Assembly: GCA_028293325.1 (NCBI GenBank)
Contig: JAQGPA010000080.1
Span: 62,001 to 126,000 of the forward strand
Reading direction: 5' to 3'
DNA length: 64,000 bases
Source: Pedosphaera sp.
Lineage (GTDB): Bacteria > Verrucomicrobiota > Verrucomicrobiia > Limisphaerales > Pedosphaeraceae
Part shown: one piece after another, positions 36,359 to 44,864 of the stretch
Numbering within the stretch: position 1 is the first letter of the stretch
How the letters are laid out: each line of letters begins with the position of its first letter
Made by a program: the position numbers and the translations under genes
The notes under the pieces: generated by a model
Databases searched by the model: none
What the model was told of the DNA's origin: nothing
What the model saw: only the letters and a program-made list of their open reading frames with translations

Positions 36359-39300
36359 TCATGTCCCGGACTCCAATTCCGGGTTGGGATTTCGGATTTT
36401 CGCAATATAGGTTGTTCGCGGCCGGGCATTCAGTTCTCCCAGCATGCTGAAATTCAGCGGCTCGCTTTTGAGCTTGGAAATATTGCTGTCTCGATCGCCG
36501 ATGTTGCCGAAGATAATGGCTTCGGCCGGACACGCCTGGGCACAGGCAGTCACAACTTCACCGTCACGAATCTGCCGCCCCTCCTTTTTGGCTTCAATCC
36601 GGGCAGCGCTGATTCGCTGAATGCAGTACGTGCATTTTTCCATTATCCCGCGCCAGCGTACCGTCACGTTGGGATTTCGCATCGGTTCCAGGCTGGGACT
36701 CCGGTCCTTCGTGTAGGCAAAAAAATTGAAGCGGCGGACCTTGTACGGGCAATTGTTCGAACAGTAGCGCGTGCCAACACAGCGATTGTAAACTTGCAGA
36801 TTCAATCCCTCGTGATCGTGCAATGTGGCCTCCACGGGGCAGACCAGCTCGCAAGGCGCCTTCTCGCAATGCATGCACGGCACCGGTTGATTGGTGACTT
36901 GCGGCGTATCCGGACCGCCCCGAAAATACTGGTCCACCCGGATCCATAACATGTCACGCCCTCGCGCCACCTCGCTCTTCCCGACCACTGGAATATTGTT
37001 TTCTGACTGGCACGCCAGCACACACGCATTACAACCAATGCAGGTGCTCAGGTTTATTACCATCCCCCACGCATAATTATCGCTCTTGAACTCGTCTGGA
37101 TTATAAAGCGTTTCGTCTTTTGCTGGAGCTTCCTTTCCCACCTGCAGGAAATTGGCATTGGCGCGAAATTCCTGCAGTGTTCCGTTACGCACAATATCCC
37201 GTCCTTGAACGCTGTGACTCTGCTGCGTGCTCGCCAACAAATAATGCTCGCCCGTCTTTTTCAATTCCAAACCCGAACCGAACCACAGCGCCTGGGATTC
37301 GCGTAACCTGTACGCATCAAACCCGCTTCCAGCCCCCGCGTATCCAACGTGTGTTCGGCCATATCCCAAATGAAGCATGACCGAGTTCTCCGCCTGGCCC
37401 GGCGTAATCCACACCGGCGCGCGCAATGTTCGGTCACGAAAGCGCAATTGCACCACGTCTCCATTTGCCAATTGATAACGTTCTGCCAACGCAACGCTGA
37501 TCAATGCCGCATTGTCCCAGGTGAGCTTGGTAAACGGCTTGGGTGTTTCCTGTAGCCAGCCGTTATTGGCAAAACGGCCATCCCAAATGGTCGGATCGGC
37601 ATGAAAACAAACCTCCAGCAGCTCCCGCTGGCCGCTGGGCGTCCTCGGCGAAGCCGGTGGCAATCCACCCTCCATTCTTAATTTCACTTCTCGTGGCGGC
37701 AGTTCGCTGCCGGCGATCAGTCCATCATGCAGCGCCTTGCGCCATTGCTGCTCAAAATCAGGCCACACCTTCCGTGACTGCCAATAATCGCGCACGATGT
37801 CGAATCCGCCACGCCCGGGCTGTTGCGTCATCACGTCAAGCAGTTCATGGGCCGTTCGCGTGTCGTAAAGCGGCGCGATCAACGGCTGGATAATGGAAAC
37901 GGTGCCATCGAATGCCCGCACATCACTCCAGGACTCCAGAAAATGCGATTCGGGAATATGCCAATGGCAATAAGCAAACGTCTCGTTTCTTTCGGAACCA
38001 AGGTGTACGCGCAGCTTCACTTTCATCAGCCGCTCGGCGAATCGAAAATCCGCCGGCGCGTTAAAGACCGGATTGCCGCCCAGGATAACGAGTAAATCAA
38101 CTTTGCCCGCGTCCATGGCCTGCACCAACTCACGGAGTGATTGCACTTGGTCCACCGGCCGGGCTTCAGCGGAAGCGGCATAGGCCACTGTCTTTCCCAC
38201 ATTCCCCAACTGCTGATTCATCATATGCGCCAGCGCATGGACCACTGGCGGCTGCCGCTCGCCCGCAATCACCAGGCTCGCCCCGCGATTCCGTTGCAGG
38301 TCACTCACCACCCCGGCGATCCACTTGGCACGGAGCTCGCCTGCAGCTTGGGAACCCGCCTGCCCACCCGCGCCCAATTGCTGCGCCACCGCCCGCGCCA
38401 AATCCTCCACCGCCATCGCGTTGAGTGGCAGCCGATGGTCCGCCATCGAACCGGTAATCGTCGGCGAACTCTCGACTTGGTAAAGCCGGTTCATCTCGCC
38501 GTTTTGCCGGGTGACACGCCGCCCTTTCGTAAACTGACGGGTGTAGCGCAAGCCTTCGGGATGCGAGAACAAAAAATCTGAATCCAGGGAAAGAATCACG
38601 CGGGCCTTGTCAAAATAATGACGCGCTTCCACCACTTCACCGAACGCCATGCGCGCCCCTTCATGCGCATTATCATGGTTGACCGGCTGGTATTGATGCC
38701 ACTTGGCGTCTGGATATTTTTTCAGCAACGCTTCCAGTTGCGTGCCCAGCGTGGGGGAAGTAATGGTTTCTGTTAGGATTCTCAGGCCAGCACCACGCTT
38801 TGACTGCTGTTCTCCCAAAACGTTGTTGAGCATGTCCAGAAACAATCCCCACGAACTAACAGCTCCGGCATGGGTGACTGCCTGTGAACGGTCCGGATCA
38901 TACAAATCCAAAATGGACGCCTGTTGAAATACACTCGTTGCCCCCAGACTCACGGGATGATCGGGATTGCCTTCGATTTTAGTGGGATGCCCCTCGTTGC
39001 TTCGCACCAGCAAACCCGTGCCAAACCCGTTGAATGGCATCGCGGTCGCAAAGTAAAGCGGCTTGCCGGGCACAATCTCTTCCGGCTGTCGCACATAAGG
39101 CACGATCTTTTCCATTGGCTGCCGCGTGCATGCGGTAAGTCCGGCCAAAGCCATGGACGCCCCCATGAGCTTCAAAAAATTGCGTCGGCTCACGCCATCT
39201 TCCCATTCCGACGCCTGCGCGGGAAATTCCCGATAAAGCAATGCCTGGAATTCCTCCGTCTGTGCCACTTCCTCAAGGCTGCGCCAATACTCCCGGCCCT

Positions 39301-39370
39301 GCGTGCCGGCCAACCGTGCACGAATCGCCGCCAAATCCATGGGGGTAGCGGATAATGTCGGCGCTTTCAT
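36359..39370 (-). CDS. actB: ACIII iron-sulfur/molybdopterin-like subunit ActB (operon 2)
   Basis: Start ATG 39370 overlaps the actA stop (ATGA). The 1003-residue protein has a variant Tat leader SRRNFLKLMGASMALAGLTA before Cys at about residue 77, a molybdopterin-like domain without Mo ligation, then the cysteine clusters [47 protein letters not shown] and CTYC with [10 protein letters not shown] at about residues 775-945. It lacks an insert that copy 1 has between the third and fourth clusters (operon 1 residues about 910-975). It relays electrons from quinol to ActA. Confidence 0.94.
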   Translation of the reverse strand: MKAPTLSATPMDLAAIRARLAGTQGREYWRSLEEVAQTEEFQALLYREFPAQASEWEDGVSRRNFLKLMGASMALAGLTACTRQPMEKIVPYVRQPEEIVPGKPLYFATAMPFNGFGTGLLVRSNEGHPTKIEGNPDHPVSLGATSVFQQASILDLYDPDRSQAVTHAGAVSSWGLFLDMLNNVLGEQQSKRGAGLRILTETITSPTLGTQLEALLKKYPDAKWHQYQPVNHDNAHEGARMAFGEVVEARHYFDKARVILSLDSDFLFSHPEGLRYTRQFTKGRRVTRQNGEMNRLYQVESSPTITGSMADHRLPLNAMAVEDLARAVAQQLGAGGQAGSQAAGELRAKWIAGVVSDLQRNRGASLVIAGERQPPVVHALAHMMNQQLGNVGKTVAYAASAEARPVDQVQSLRELVQAMDAGKVDLLVILGGNPVFNAPADFRFAERLMKVKLRVHLGSERNETFAYCHWHIPESHFLESWSDVRAFDGTVSIIQPLIAPLYDTRTAHELLDVMTQQPGRGGFDIVRDYWQSRKVWPDFEQQWRKALHDGLIAGSELPPREVKLRMEGGLPPASPRTPSGQRELLEVCFHADPTIWDGRFANNGWLQETPKPFTKLTWDNAALISVALAERYQLANGDVVQLRFRDRTLRAPVWITPGQAENSVMLHLGYGRTHVGYAGAGSGFDAYRLRESQALWFGSGLELKKTGEHYLLASTQQSHSVQGRDIVRNGTLQEFRANANFLQVGKEAPAKDETLYNPDEFKSDNYAWGMVINLSTCIGCNACVLACQSENNIPVVGKSEVARGRDMLWIRVDQYFRGGPDTPQVTNQPVPCMHCEKAPCELVCPVEATLHDHEGLNLQVYNRCVGTRYCSNNCPYKVRRFNFFAYTKDRSPSLEPMRNPNVTVRWRGIMEKCTYCIQRISAARIEAKKEGRQIRDGEVVTACAQACPAEAIIFGNIGDRDSNISKLKSEPLNFSMLGELNARPRTTYIAKIRNPNPELESGT

Positions 39371-40023
39371 CGGTGGCACATGCTGCAATCAGTGAGTTGT
39401 TGGGTGTTGACGTGATAGGCCTCCACCAGTTTATGTCCCTGTGCCAGTTGGTTTGCTGGCGGCGCCCACTGCATGTTAAATACCTCCTCCTGCGGTCGGA
39501 TGAACTGCGCCGGATTGCGATGGCAATCAAGACACCATTTCATATAGAGCGTATTGGCTTTCCACGTCAGCGGCATTTTATTCACCGGCCCATGACAAGT
39601 GCTGCAGCCAATGCCCTTGGCGACATGAATGCTGTGGTTGAAATATACAAAATCGGGCAGGTCATCGACCCGGTTCCAACGCAATGGCACGTCGTAAGCC
39701 AGGCTTTGTCGGACCGGCGCCAACAAGGGGGCATCGATATAAAGTTGCGAATGGCACGTCATGCATGTCTCCGTGGGTGGAATGCCGGCAAAGGAGGATT
39801 TCTCCACCGAGGTATGGCAATAACGGCAATCAATGCCGAGCCCGCTATAATGATGCTCATGACTGAATGGCACCGGCTGCTCGATCGGAACATTTACCTT
39901 CGTCGTATAGGGCGACCACCAAACCGCATCCAGCGCCCAGCCTCCCACGACTAAAAACACCACCGAACCCAGGATGCTTACCCGGGCAATCGTATTGCTC
40001 CTGCGGCGAAAAATCTGCGGCAT
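39367..40023 (-). CDS. actA: ACIII pentaheme cytochrome c subunit ActA (operon 2)
   Basis: First gene of operon 2. The 218-residue protein has a membrane anchor (about 14-36) and five heme c sites: CRYCH, CMTCH, CSTCH, CLDCH and CSMCH, the last at the extreme C-terminus. FSHEHHYSGLGID and FNHSIHVAKGIGC give likely distal His ligands. A good ribosome-binding stretch (AAGGAAGG) lies before the ATG. Five hemes match copy 1 and the family. Confidence 0.92.
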   Translation of the reverse strand: MPQIFRRRSNTIARVSILGSVVFLVVGGWALDAVWWSPYTTKVNVPIEQPVPFSHEHHYSGLGIDCRYCHTSVEKSSFAGIPPTETCMTCHSQLYIDAPLLAPVRQSLAYDVPLRWNRVDDLPDFVYFNHSIHVAKGIGCSTCHGPVNKMPLTWKANTLYMKWCLDCHRNPAQFIRPQEEVFNMQWAPPANQLAQGHKLVEAYHVNTQQLTDCSMCHR

Positions 40024-40186
40024 CCACCTTCCTTACAGGTTGTTCCAATTGCTCTCGAGAGTCGGCCCGTGCGCACGCAAGACTACGACCGCAACATTAC
40101 TAGGTAAATGGGGGGAAGACCCTAACTGGGCCTGCTTCGCCGGTCGAAGTGGAAAAAACTGAACCTTGTACCCTTTAAAAATTTCT

Positions 40187-40209
40187 CATTGCGATTACTT
40201 CACGCAATG
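40187..40209. repeat. Inverted repeat upstream of ACIII operon 2 and a small gene
   Basis: CATTGCG at 40187-40193 and its exact complement CGCAATG at 40203-40209 are separated by nine bases. It lies 27 bases before ATG 40236 and 164 bases upstream of actA. It could be an operator or a leader hairpin; no family assignment is possible. Confidence 0.35.
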
Positions 40210-40235
40210 TCCATTGTGTTACTTTATTGTCAGTG

Positions 40236-40586
40236 ATGAGCCTGCTCACTTCCATACTTGAATCACTACGCCCTCTGCTTCCCGATTCAGCAGTGGCATG
40301 GGGCGTGCGCGAATATTTCAACCACCACTATAAATACCTTGGTAATATGACCCATTTGCAAATCGATGCCACAAATAAGAAGGCCTCCCTCGACCTTGAT
40401 CTCAAAGGCGAAACCCAACCCCTGCATGTCACGATTGAACGCTACGAGCTCAGCACCGTCGGCGACAAAACCTTTATCGAGATCAAGGAGTTTCACACTT
40501 CGCGGGAATGGATCAATTCGCTCGCGGGTGGATTCATAAAAGGCAGAAAGTTTGAGATCCCCGAAATGGTAAAAACGTTTCTCTAA
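40236..40586 (+). CDS. Small protein of unknown function
   Basis: Start placed at ATG 40236; an in-frame TTG at 40227 would add three residues. The 116-residue protein has a helical opening (SLLTSILESLRPLLPDSAV) followed by what looks like a beta-rich domain: HLQIDATNKKASLDLDLKG, LHVTIERYELSTVGDKTFI and EIKEFHTSREWINSLAG. It has no signal peptide and no cysteine. I do not recognise a family, though the strand pattern resembles small lipid- or ligand-binding domains. It is monocistronic, divergent from actA of operon 2. Confidence 0.6.
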   Translation: MSLLTSILESLRPLLPDSAVAWGVREYFNHHYKYLGNMTHLQIDATNKKASLDLDLKGETQPLHVTIERYELSTVGDKTFIEIKEFHTSREWINSLAGGFIKGRKFEIPEMVKTFL

Positions 40587-40622
40587 ACGCGCGGCCAAGC
40601 CGAAAGCCGTGGTGGATGACTG

Positions 40623-40868
40623 TTAAAAATTTGGGTTTGCGTTCCCCGCCTTGCACTGAATTCGCGCGTAATGCCCCGGCAGGATGATGTCATACCTTTC
40701 CACGTCAAATTTGAGAACAATCTGCGCATCAAAAATGCCCCGCTGCTGACAATAAGCCATGGCATTGATCGAGGAAACAAAGTCATGGGCCTCCTGATGA
40801 TTGGCGGTCCATCTTTGGTCGCCTTGAAAAAATAACCCGGTTCCCAGTTGCTGCTACAGTGCTTTCAT
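40623..40868 (-). pseudogene. Possible 81-codon gene interrupted by an in-frame TAG
   Basis: Reading the minus strand from ATG 40868 gives MKAL, an amber stop at 40856-40854, then 76 codons of protein-like sequence (LFFQGDQRWTANHQEAHDF, INAMAYCQQRGIFDAQIVL, FDVERYDIILPGHYARIQC) to a TAA at 40623. After the TAG there is no ATG, GTG or TTG start. It could be a decayed gene, a sequencing error or chance. It sits next to a decayed NRPS fragment, which favours decay. It also fills most of the gap between flanking genes. Confidence 0.3.
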
Positions 40869-40890
40869 AAATCAAATTTACACGGCATCG

Positions 40891-41521
40891 TCACGCTTCT
40901 CCGTTGATGCGCCGGCGCTCAAGCAGCGCGCGCTCCAGTTCCTCCGGGGACATCGCCTCAAGTTTGTTCAAAATGCGTGCCGCCCGCTCAATGATTCCCG
41001 GCTGGGGTTCCTGGGCAATCTTGCCCGGCGCAAGTTGTCGAATAGTGGGAGCCTCAAATAGCAGGCGTAGCGGTAAATCGACTTTGAACACCTCTCGCAA
41101 GCGTGACACCAACTGGGTGGCCAACAGTGAATGGCCGCCCAACTCAAAAAAATTGTCCGCCGTGCCGATCTTTTCCACGCCCAGTATCTCGCGCCAGATG
41201 GTTGCCAGCGCCTCCTCCAACGGATTTTTCGGAGCCACAAATGCCCCCTCCAATTCCGCGCGGATGACTTCCGGAGCCGGAAGTTTCCGCCGACCCACTT
41301 TTCCATTTGGCGTTAATGGCATCGCTTCGAGCACTACGATGGCGGATGCCTCAAATCGGCACTGATCATATTGGGGTTGAACTACGCACTGCCAGGCCTG
41401 TTTGAAGACGGCGTAATCCAGTTCATGATAAAGCGTCCCAATGATCTGCTGGATGTTACCCCCCCGAGTGTGGCGCCAGCGAACTGTGAAACAGCATGCC
41501 TTGCTGCATCGGAGACAGTGG
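40891..41521 (-). pseudogene. Remnant of a nonribosomal peptide synthetase 3' end
   Basis: The minus strand keeps the C-terminal piece of an NRPS. At the 3' side is an intact-looking carrier domain (DNFFELGGHSLLATQLVSRL with the phosphopantetheine Ser), preceded by the adenylation-domain end PLTPNGKVGRRKLPAP. Upstream of that, the frame jumps to the opening of a condensation domain (IQQIIGTLYHELDYAVFKQAW); the rest of the condensation domain and most of the adenylation domain are missing. The condensation motif SPMQQGMLFHS lies a few bases further up in another frame. A run of seven G (41459-41465) separates them; six would restore the frame. A TAG at 41524-41522 blocks further reading. So it has an internal deletion plus a frameshift. 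Confidence 0.8.
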
Positions 41522-41524
41522 CTA

Positions 41525-42041
41525 TGCCGATTCTGGTTCAAGGTCATGCATGGAAATGATTCTCCCAGCCTGTCATCGGCGGCTTCTCCACGTTACGGTT
41601 CCTGCCTTCTGGATCAGGGGCTGACCCGTCTTCCTGTCTCGGCTTGGATTTTCCTTCGTGCGATTTCGCTATGGAATAGATTAATGGAGTGCCGCCATTT
41701 CCCACAATCAGGCTGCCCCCTGAAAGTTCCTTCAGGGTCTGCCTTATCCCGCTCAGGGCATCCCTTAAGTTCGGCTCAAGTCGGGCACATCTCGGGGTTT
41801 CCGATTATGACTTTGACTTTTTCTCCCGTCTCCGCTACAAGAACGCTGTTATCCAGGCATGTTTTGGGCGTCATCAGCCTGGCCCAAATCAAAGCCTGTT
41901 ATCATTACCAGCCACAACGGCGCCTGACTGACTTTCATAAATCGCGATCGGCTGTCTGTCGATTCAGCTCGTAAATTTGCCAATGCTTTGCCTTTCATCC
42001 AACCGCGGAAAACCGCGGTTGGTAATCGCAATCTCCTGCCC
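41525..42041. other. Gene-free stretch upstream of the histidine kinase
   Basis: About 500 bases with overlapping short open frames on the plus strand (up to 177 codons) but no convincing protein similarity. Its left edge touches the NRPS remnant, so further decayed synthetase sequence is possible, though I could not recognise any motif. A hairpin (42001-42020) lies at its right end. Confidence 0.4.
42001..42020. promoter_or_regulatory. Perfect hairpin in front of the sensor kinase gene
   Basis: AACCGCGG at 42001-42008 and CCGCGGTT at 42013-42020 form an 8-bp perfect stem with an AAAA loop. It ends 21 bases before ATG 42042. No U-tract follows, so it is more likely an operator or leader structure than a terminator. 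Confidence 0.45.
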
Positions 42042-43157
42042 ATGAATCGCGCTCAAGCCAAGCTAAAGCGGCGACTCCTGGAACTGACCGTGGAGTTGGC
42101 CCAAACCCGAAAGTTGCTGGCCCGTGAAATCACGGACCGGAAACAGAGCGAGCGGGCCTGGCATGCAAGCGAGCATCGATTCATGGCCTTTATGGAAAAC
42201 AGTCCCGCCATGTCTTACATCAAGGACGATAAAGGCTGCTACTTGTACGCCAACAAACGCTGGGAGTCGTTTTATTCTGCCCGGCTCGTTCCTGGAAAAG
42301 AGCGGAACGATTTTCTCTTGTACCCACCGCACACCGCCCGGCAAATCCAGAACGAGGATCTAAAAATCCTCGCCACCGGAACCTGCCAGGAGACGGTGCG
42401 CGACCATGCCATCGGGAACGGAAGCCTCAGTTCCTGGCTGTTCATTCAGTTTCCCATTCTCGACCCTCGCGGCCGGCCGTTCATTGGTGGCGTCGCGGTG
42501 GACATAACCGAGCGGCGCGAACGCGAAAGTCAGATTCTTGAGATTAGCGAACGGGAACAGCAGCGCATTGGCCAGGACCTGCACGATGAACTCTGCCAGC
42601 ATCTGACCGGTATCAAATTTAAAAGTGGTTTGCTGAAAAAAAGATTGGAACAACGTTCTTCCCGGGAAGCCCTGCGGGCTGGAGCCATTGAAGATATGGT
42701 GAATGTGGCCATCGACCGGGCGCGCCGCCTGGCGCGGGGACTCTATCCCGTGCAGCTTGAATCCCAAGGCCTGAGTTCAGCGCTTGAGGAATTGACCTCC
42801 AGCATGGCTGCCGTTCACCGTCGCGCCTGCCAGTGTAAGATTCCCCGTCCGGTTTTGATTCATGACAATGCCGTGGCCGTTCATCTGTATCGCATCGCGC
42901 AAGAAGCGATCATGAATGCCATTAAACATGGCCGGGCACGCAGGATAATCGTGGGCTTGGTGGCCAAAGGCGGTCAGATTGTCCTCTCTGTGAAAGACAA
43001 TGGGGTCGGCCTCCCTCAAAAAATTCCGGCTGCCAAAGGCATGGGTTTGCACATCATGAAATATCGTGCTCGCACGGTGGGAGCTACCCTGAATCTAACC
43101 AGCAATTCCCGCAGCGGCACCCTCCTGACTTGTTCCCTGCCCTGTTCTGAATCATAG
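42042..43157 (+). CDS. PAS-domain sensor histidine kinase, NarX/DegS type
   Basis: Start at ATG 42042 (MNRAQAKLKRRLLEL); the open frame begins at 41988. The 371-residue protein has no membrane helix. A coiled coil (about 5-45) leads to a PAS domain (about 48-170) ending in the PAC motif VAVDITERRERE. The HisKA_3 domain follows with the phosphoacceptor His181 in GQDLHDELCQHLTGI, then an HATPase domain with the N-box EAIMNAIKHGRA and G1 box VKDNGVGLP. It senses a cytoplasmic signal and phosphorylates the response regulator encoded six bases downstream. Confidence 0.92.
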   Translation: MNRAQAKLKRRLLELTVELAQTRKLLAREITDRKQSERAWHASEHRFMAFMENSPAMSYIKDDKGCYLYANKRWESFYSARLVPGKERNDFLLYPPHTARQIQNEDLKILATGTCQETVRDHAIGNGSLSSWLFIQFPILDPRGRPFIGGVAVDITERRERESQILEISEREQQRIGQDLHDELCQHLTGIKFKSGLLKKRLEQRSSREALRAGAIEDMVNVAIDRARRLARGLYPVQLESQGLSSALEELTSSMAAVHRRACQCKIPRPVLIHDNAVAVHLYRIAQEAIMNAIKHGRARRIIVGLVAKGGQIVLSVKDNGVGLPQKIPAAKGMGLHIMKYRARTVGATLNLTSNSRSGTLLTCSLPCSES

Positions 43158-43163
43158 AAAATC

Positions 43164-43838
43164 ATGGCTGCCAAATCCAATTGCAATAAACGCAAGCACC
43201 GCATCTTCATTGTGGACGACCATCCCATCCTCAGGGAAGGCTTTGCGCAGTTGATCAATCATGAGCCCGATCTTCATGTCTGTGGTCAGGCGGCTACCGC
43301 CGCCAAGGCCCTCGATGCCTTGGGCACATTGAAGCCGGATTTGGCCATCTTGGATATTTCACTCAATGGCACAAGTGGCATTGAACTGATCAAGAACATT
43401 CATGCCCGCGGGTCGGGACAATTAATGCTTGCCCTTTCCATGCATGATGAATCAATTCATGGGGAGCGGGCATTACGCGCTGGAGCGCGCGGCTATGTCA
43501 TGAAGAACGAGCCCACCGGGGAAATCATGTCCGCCATCCGCCTGGTCTTGCGCGGGGAGATCTATCTCAGCCAACACCTGCGCTCGCTCGTCGTGGAAAA
43601 ATTTCTGCATAACGAATCGTCTCCTGGCCGCCTCGGGGTCGAGCAACTCAGCGACCGCGAACTCGAAGTCTTCGAGCTCATCGGCAACGGCCGCAAAACC
43701 CGCCAGATTGCCGCGCAGCTTCACCTGAGCATCAAGACCGTGGAAACCTACCGCGCGCACATCAAGGAAAAACTGCGTCTCAAGGATGGCATGGAACTAA
43801 TTCGCCATGCCGTCCGCTGGACCAGCAACCAGCCCTGA
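43164..43838 (+). CDS. NarL/FixJ-family response regulator
   Basis: A 224-residue regulator. The receiver domain has the acidic pair in FIVDDHPILREGF, the phospho-acceptor Asp64 in LAILDISLNGTSG and the switch Lys in GYVMKNEPTGE. The LuxR-type DNA-binding domain begins at LSDRELEVFELIGNGRKT, with the recognition helix HLSIKTVETYRAHIKEKL. It is the cognate partner of the kinase just upstream. Its target genes are unknown. Confidence 0.93.
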   Translation: MAAKSNCNKRKHRIFIVDDHPILREGFAQLINHEPDLHVCGQAATAAKALDALGTLKPDLAILDISLNGTSGIELIKNIHARGSGQLMLALSMHDESIHGERALRAGARGYVMKNEPTGEIMSAIRLVLRGEIYLSQHLRSLVVEKFLHNESSPGRLGVEQLSDRELEVFELIGNGRKTRQIAAQLHLSIKTVETYRAHIKEKLRLKDGMELIRHAVRWTSNQP

Positions 43839-44046
43839 ATCGTCGGTTCCGATGCAAAAGTGTTCCGTTCTTATCGCCACTCCTACAATGCCGGGATCGC
43901 ACCTGCCGGCCGGTCTGGCAGTCCGCCATTATACCGCCCGGATCCGCCCCATCGCCCGCCCATATTTTAAGTTGAATACCTGGCGTAATTCTGAATAAAT
44001 ATATGCAATCACACTGAAAGTCGGGGTTGCTGGGGACTTCATTATT

Positions 44047-44739
44047 ATGATTACTATCAAGGTTCAGTGCGGATGTGGGCAGCGTTACGCATTCGATGTT
44101 GAGGCGGTTAACAATCGAATGCCCTCGCCTGTCGCCTGTCCCGTCTGCGGTGCCGATGGCACTGCCGCCGCCAATACGATGATTGCAGGGAGTATGCCGC
44201 AACCGCCTCCGGTTGTCGCCGCCCCGCCGAGCGGGGTACGTTTGCAGACTGCCACTCCAGGTCCGACCCCGGCACCGGCACTCGCGGCTCCTCGGATCAC
44301 TGCGGCAGCACCCGCTCTCGTTTCAGCTCCCCCCTCTGCGTCGCGCCGGCCGGTAACCATCCCCGGACAAGTGGACCGCACGCAAGCGGAACACACGGCC
44401 CGGGCCAAAATCACCTGGGGCGACTCCCAACAAGAGGTCATCGGCTACTTGCGAATCCAAGGCTTCACCCCCCAGGAAGCAACGGCCTTTGTGCAGGATT
44501 TGTTAAAAGAAAGAGCCGCCACCATCCGCAAGAATGGAATTAAAAAGATCTTCATCGGCGCTGGTTTGATCTGTCTTCCCGTATTGGTCGCTATCGCCAT
44601 GTTGGTCACAGGGTTCTTCAGCCCCCAACTTTTGGCCCTCCCGATCATCGCCGGCATCTATGGCATTTATTTGGTCCTCAAAGGCATCATCATGACCATC
44701 TCCCCCAAATCCGAAGCCGGCGACGTCTGGGCGCAATAA
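44047..44739 (+). CDS. Zinc-ribbon membrane protein of unknown function
   Basis: A 230-residue protein. The N-terminus has a zinc-ribbon-like pair, CGCG at about residue 9 and CPVCG at about 31. A long Ala/Pro/Thr-rich linker (about 50-115) follows, then a helical segment (ITWGDSQQEVIGYLRIQGF, QEATAFVQDLLKERAATI), and two C-terminal membrane helices (about 172-192 and 196-216). This layout resembles cytosolic adaptor-like membrane proteins of PVC bacteria, but I cannot assign a function. It appears monocistronic. Confidence 0.65.
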   Translation: MITIKVQCGCGQRYAFDVEAVNNRMPSPVACPVCGADGTAAANTMIAGSMPQPPPVVAAPPSGVRLQTATPGPTPAPALAAPRITAAAPALVSAPPSASRRPVTIPGQVDRTQAEHTARAKITWGDSQQEVIGYLRIQGFTPQEATAFVQDLLKERAATIRKNGIKKIFIGAGLICLPVLVAIAMLVTGFFSPQLLALPIIAGIYGIYLVLKGIIMTISPKSEAGDVWAQ

Positions 44740-44830
44740 GTGAACGGTTAATGGGAAGCAATGAAATCGAGAAACGCCTTCGTGCTGATTGTCACCCTTT
44801 GACTTGCCCGTAAAAAAGACGAGGATGGAT

Positions 44831-44862
44831 TTTCCTTTCTCTTTGTGTTTACTTTGTGGCCG
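44831..44862. repeat. Pyrimidine/GTG-rich short repeat-like tract
   Basis: TTCCTTTCTCTTTGTG followed by TTTACTTTGTGGCCGC has roughly 10-11-base spacing of CTTTGTG units. It resembles the CTTTGCGTTCTTTGCG-like dispersed sequences that I recall from environmental PVC and other genomes. It lies right before the cyclase start codon. Confidence 0.3.
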
Positions 44863-44864
44863 CG

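Noticed and set aside
40583-40786. 67-codon minus-strand frame
   Set aside because: A neighbouring frame (40623-40868) reads more like protein; this one is basic and low in coherence.
41441-41974. 177-codon plus-strand frame next to the NRPS remnant
   Set aside because: It runs antisense through the condensation-domain fragment and lacks any protein-like motif; the minus strand gives recognisable NRPS sequence instead.
43807-43998. 63-codon frame after the response regulator
   Set aside because: It begins inside the response regulator gene in another frame, has no ribosome-binding site and no recognised motif.
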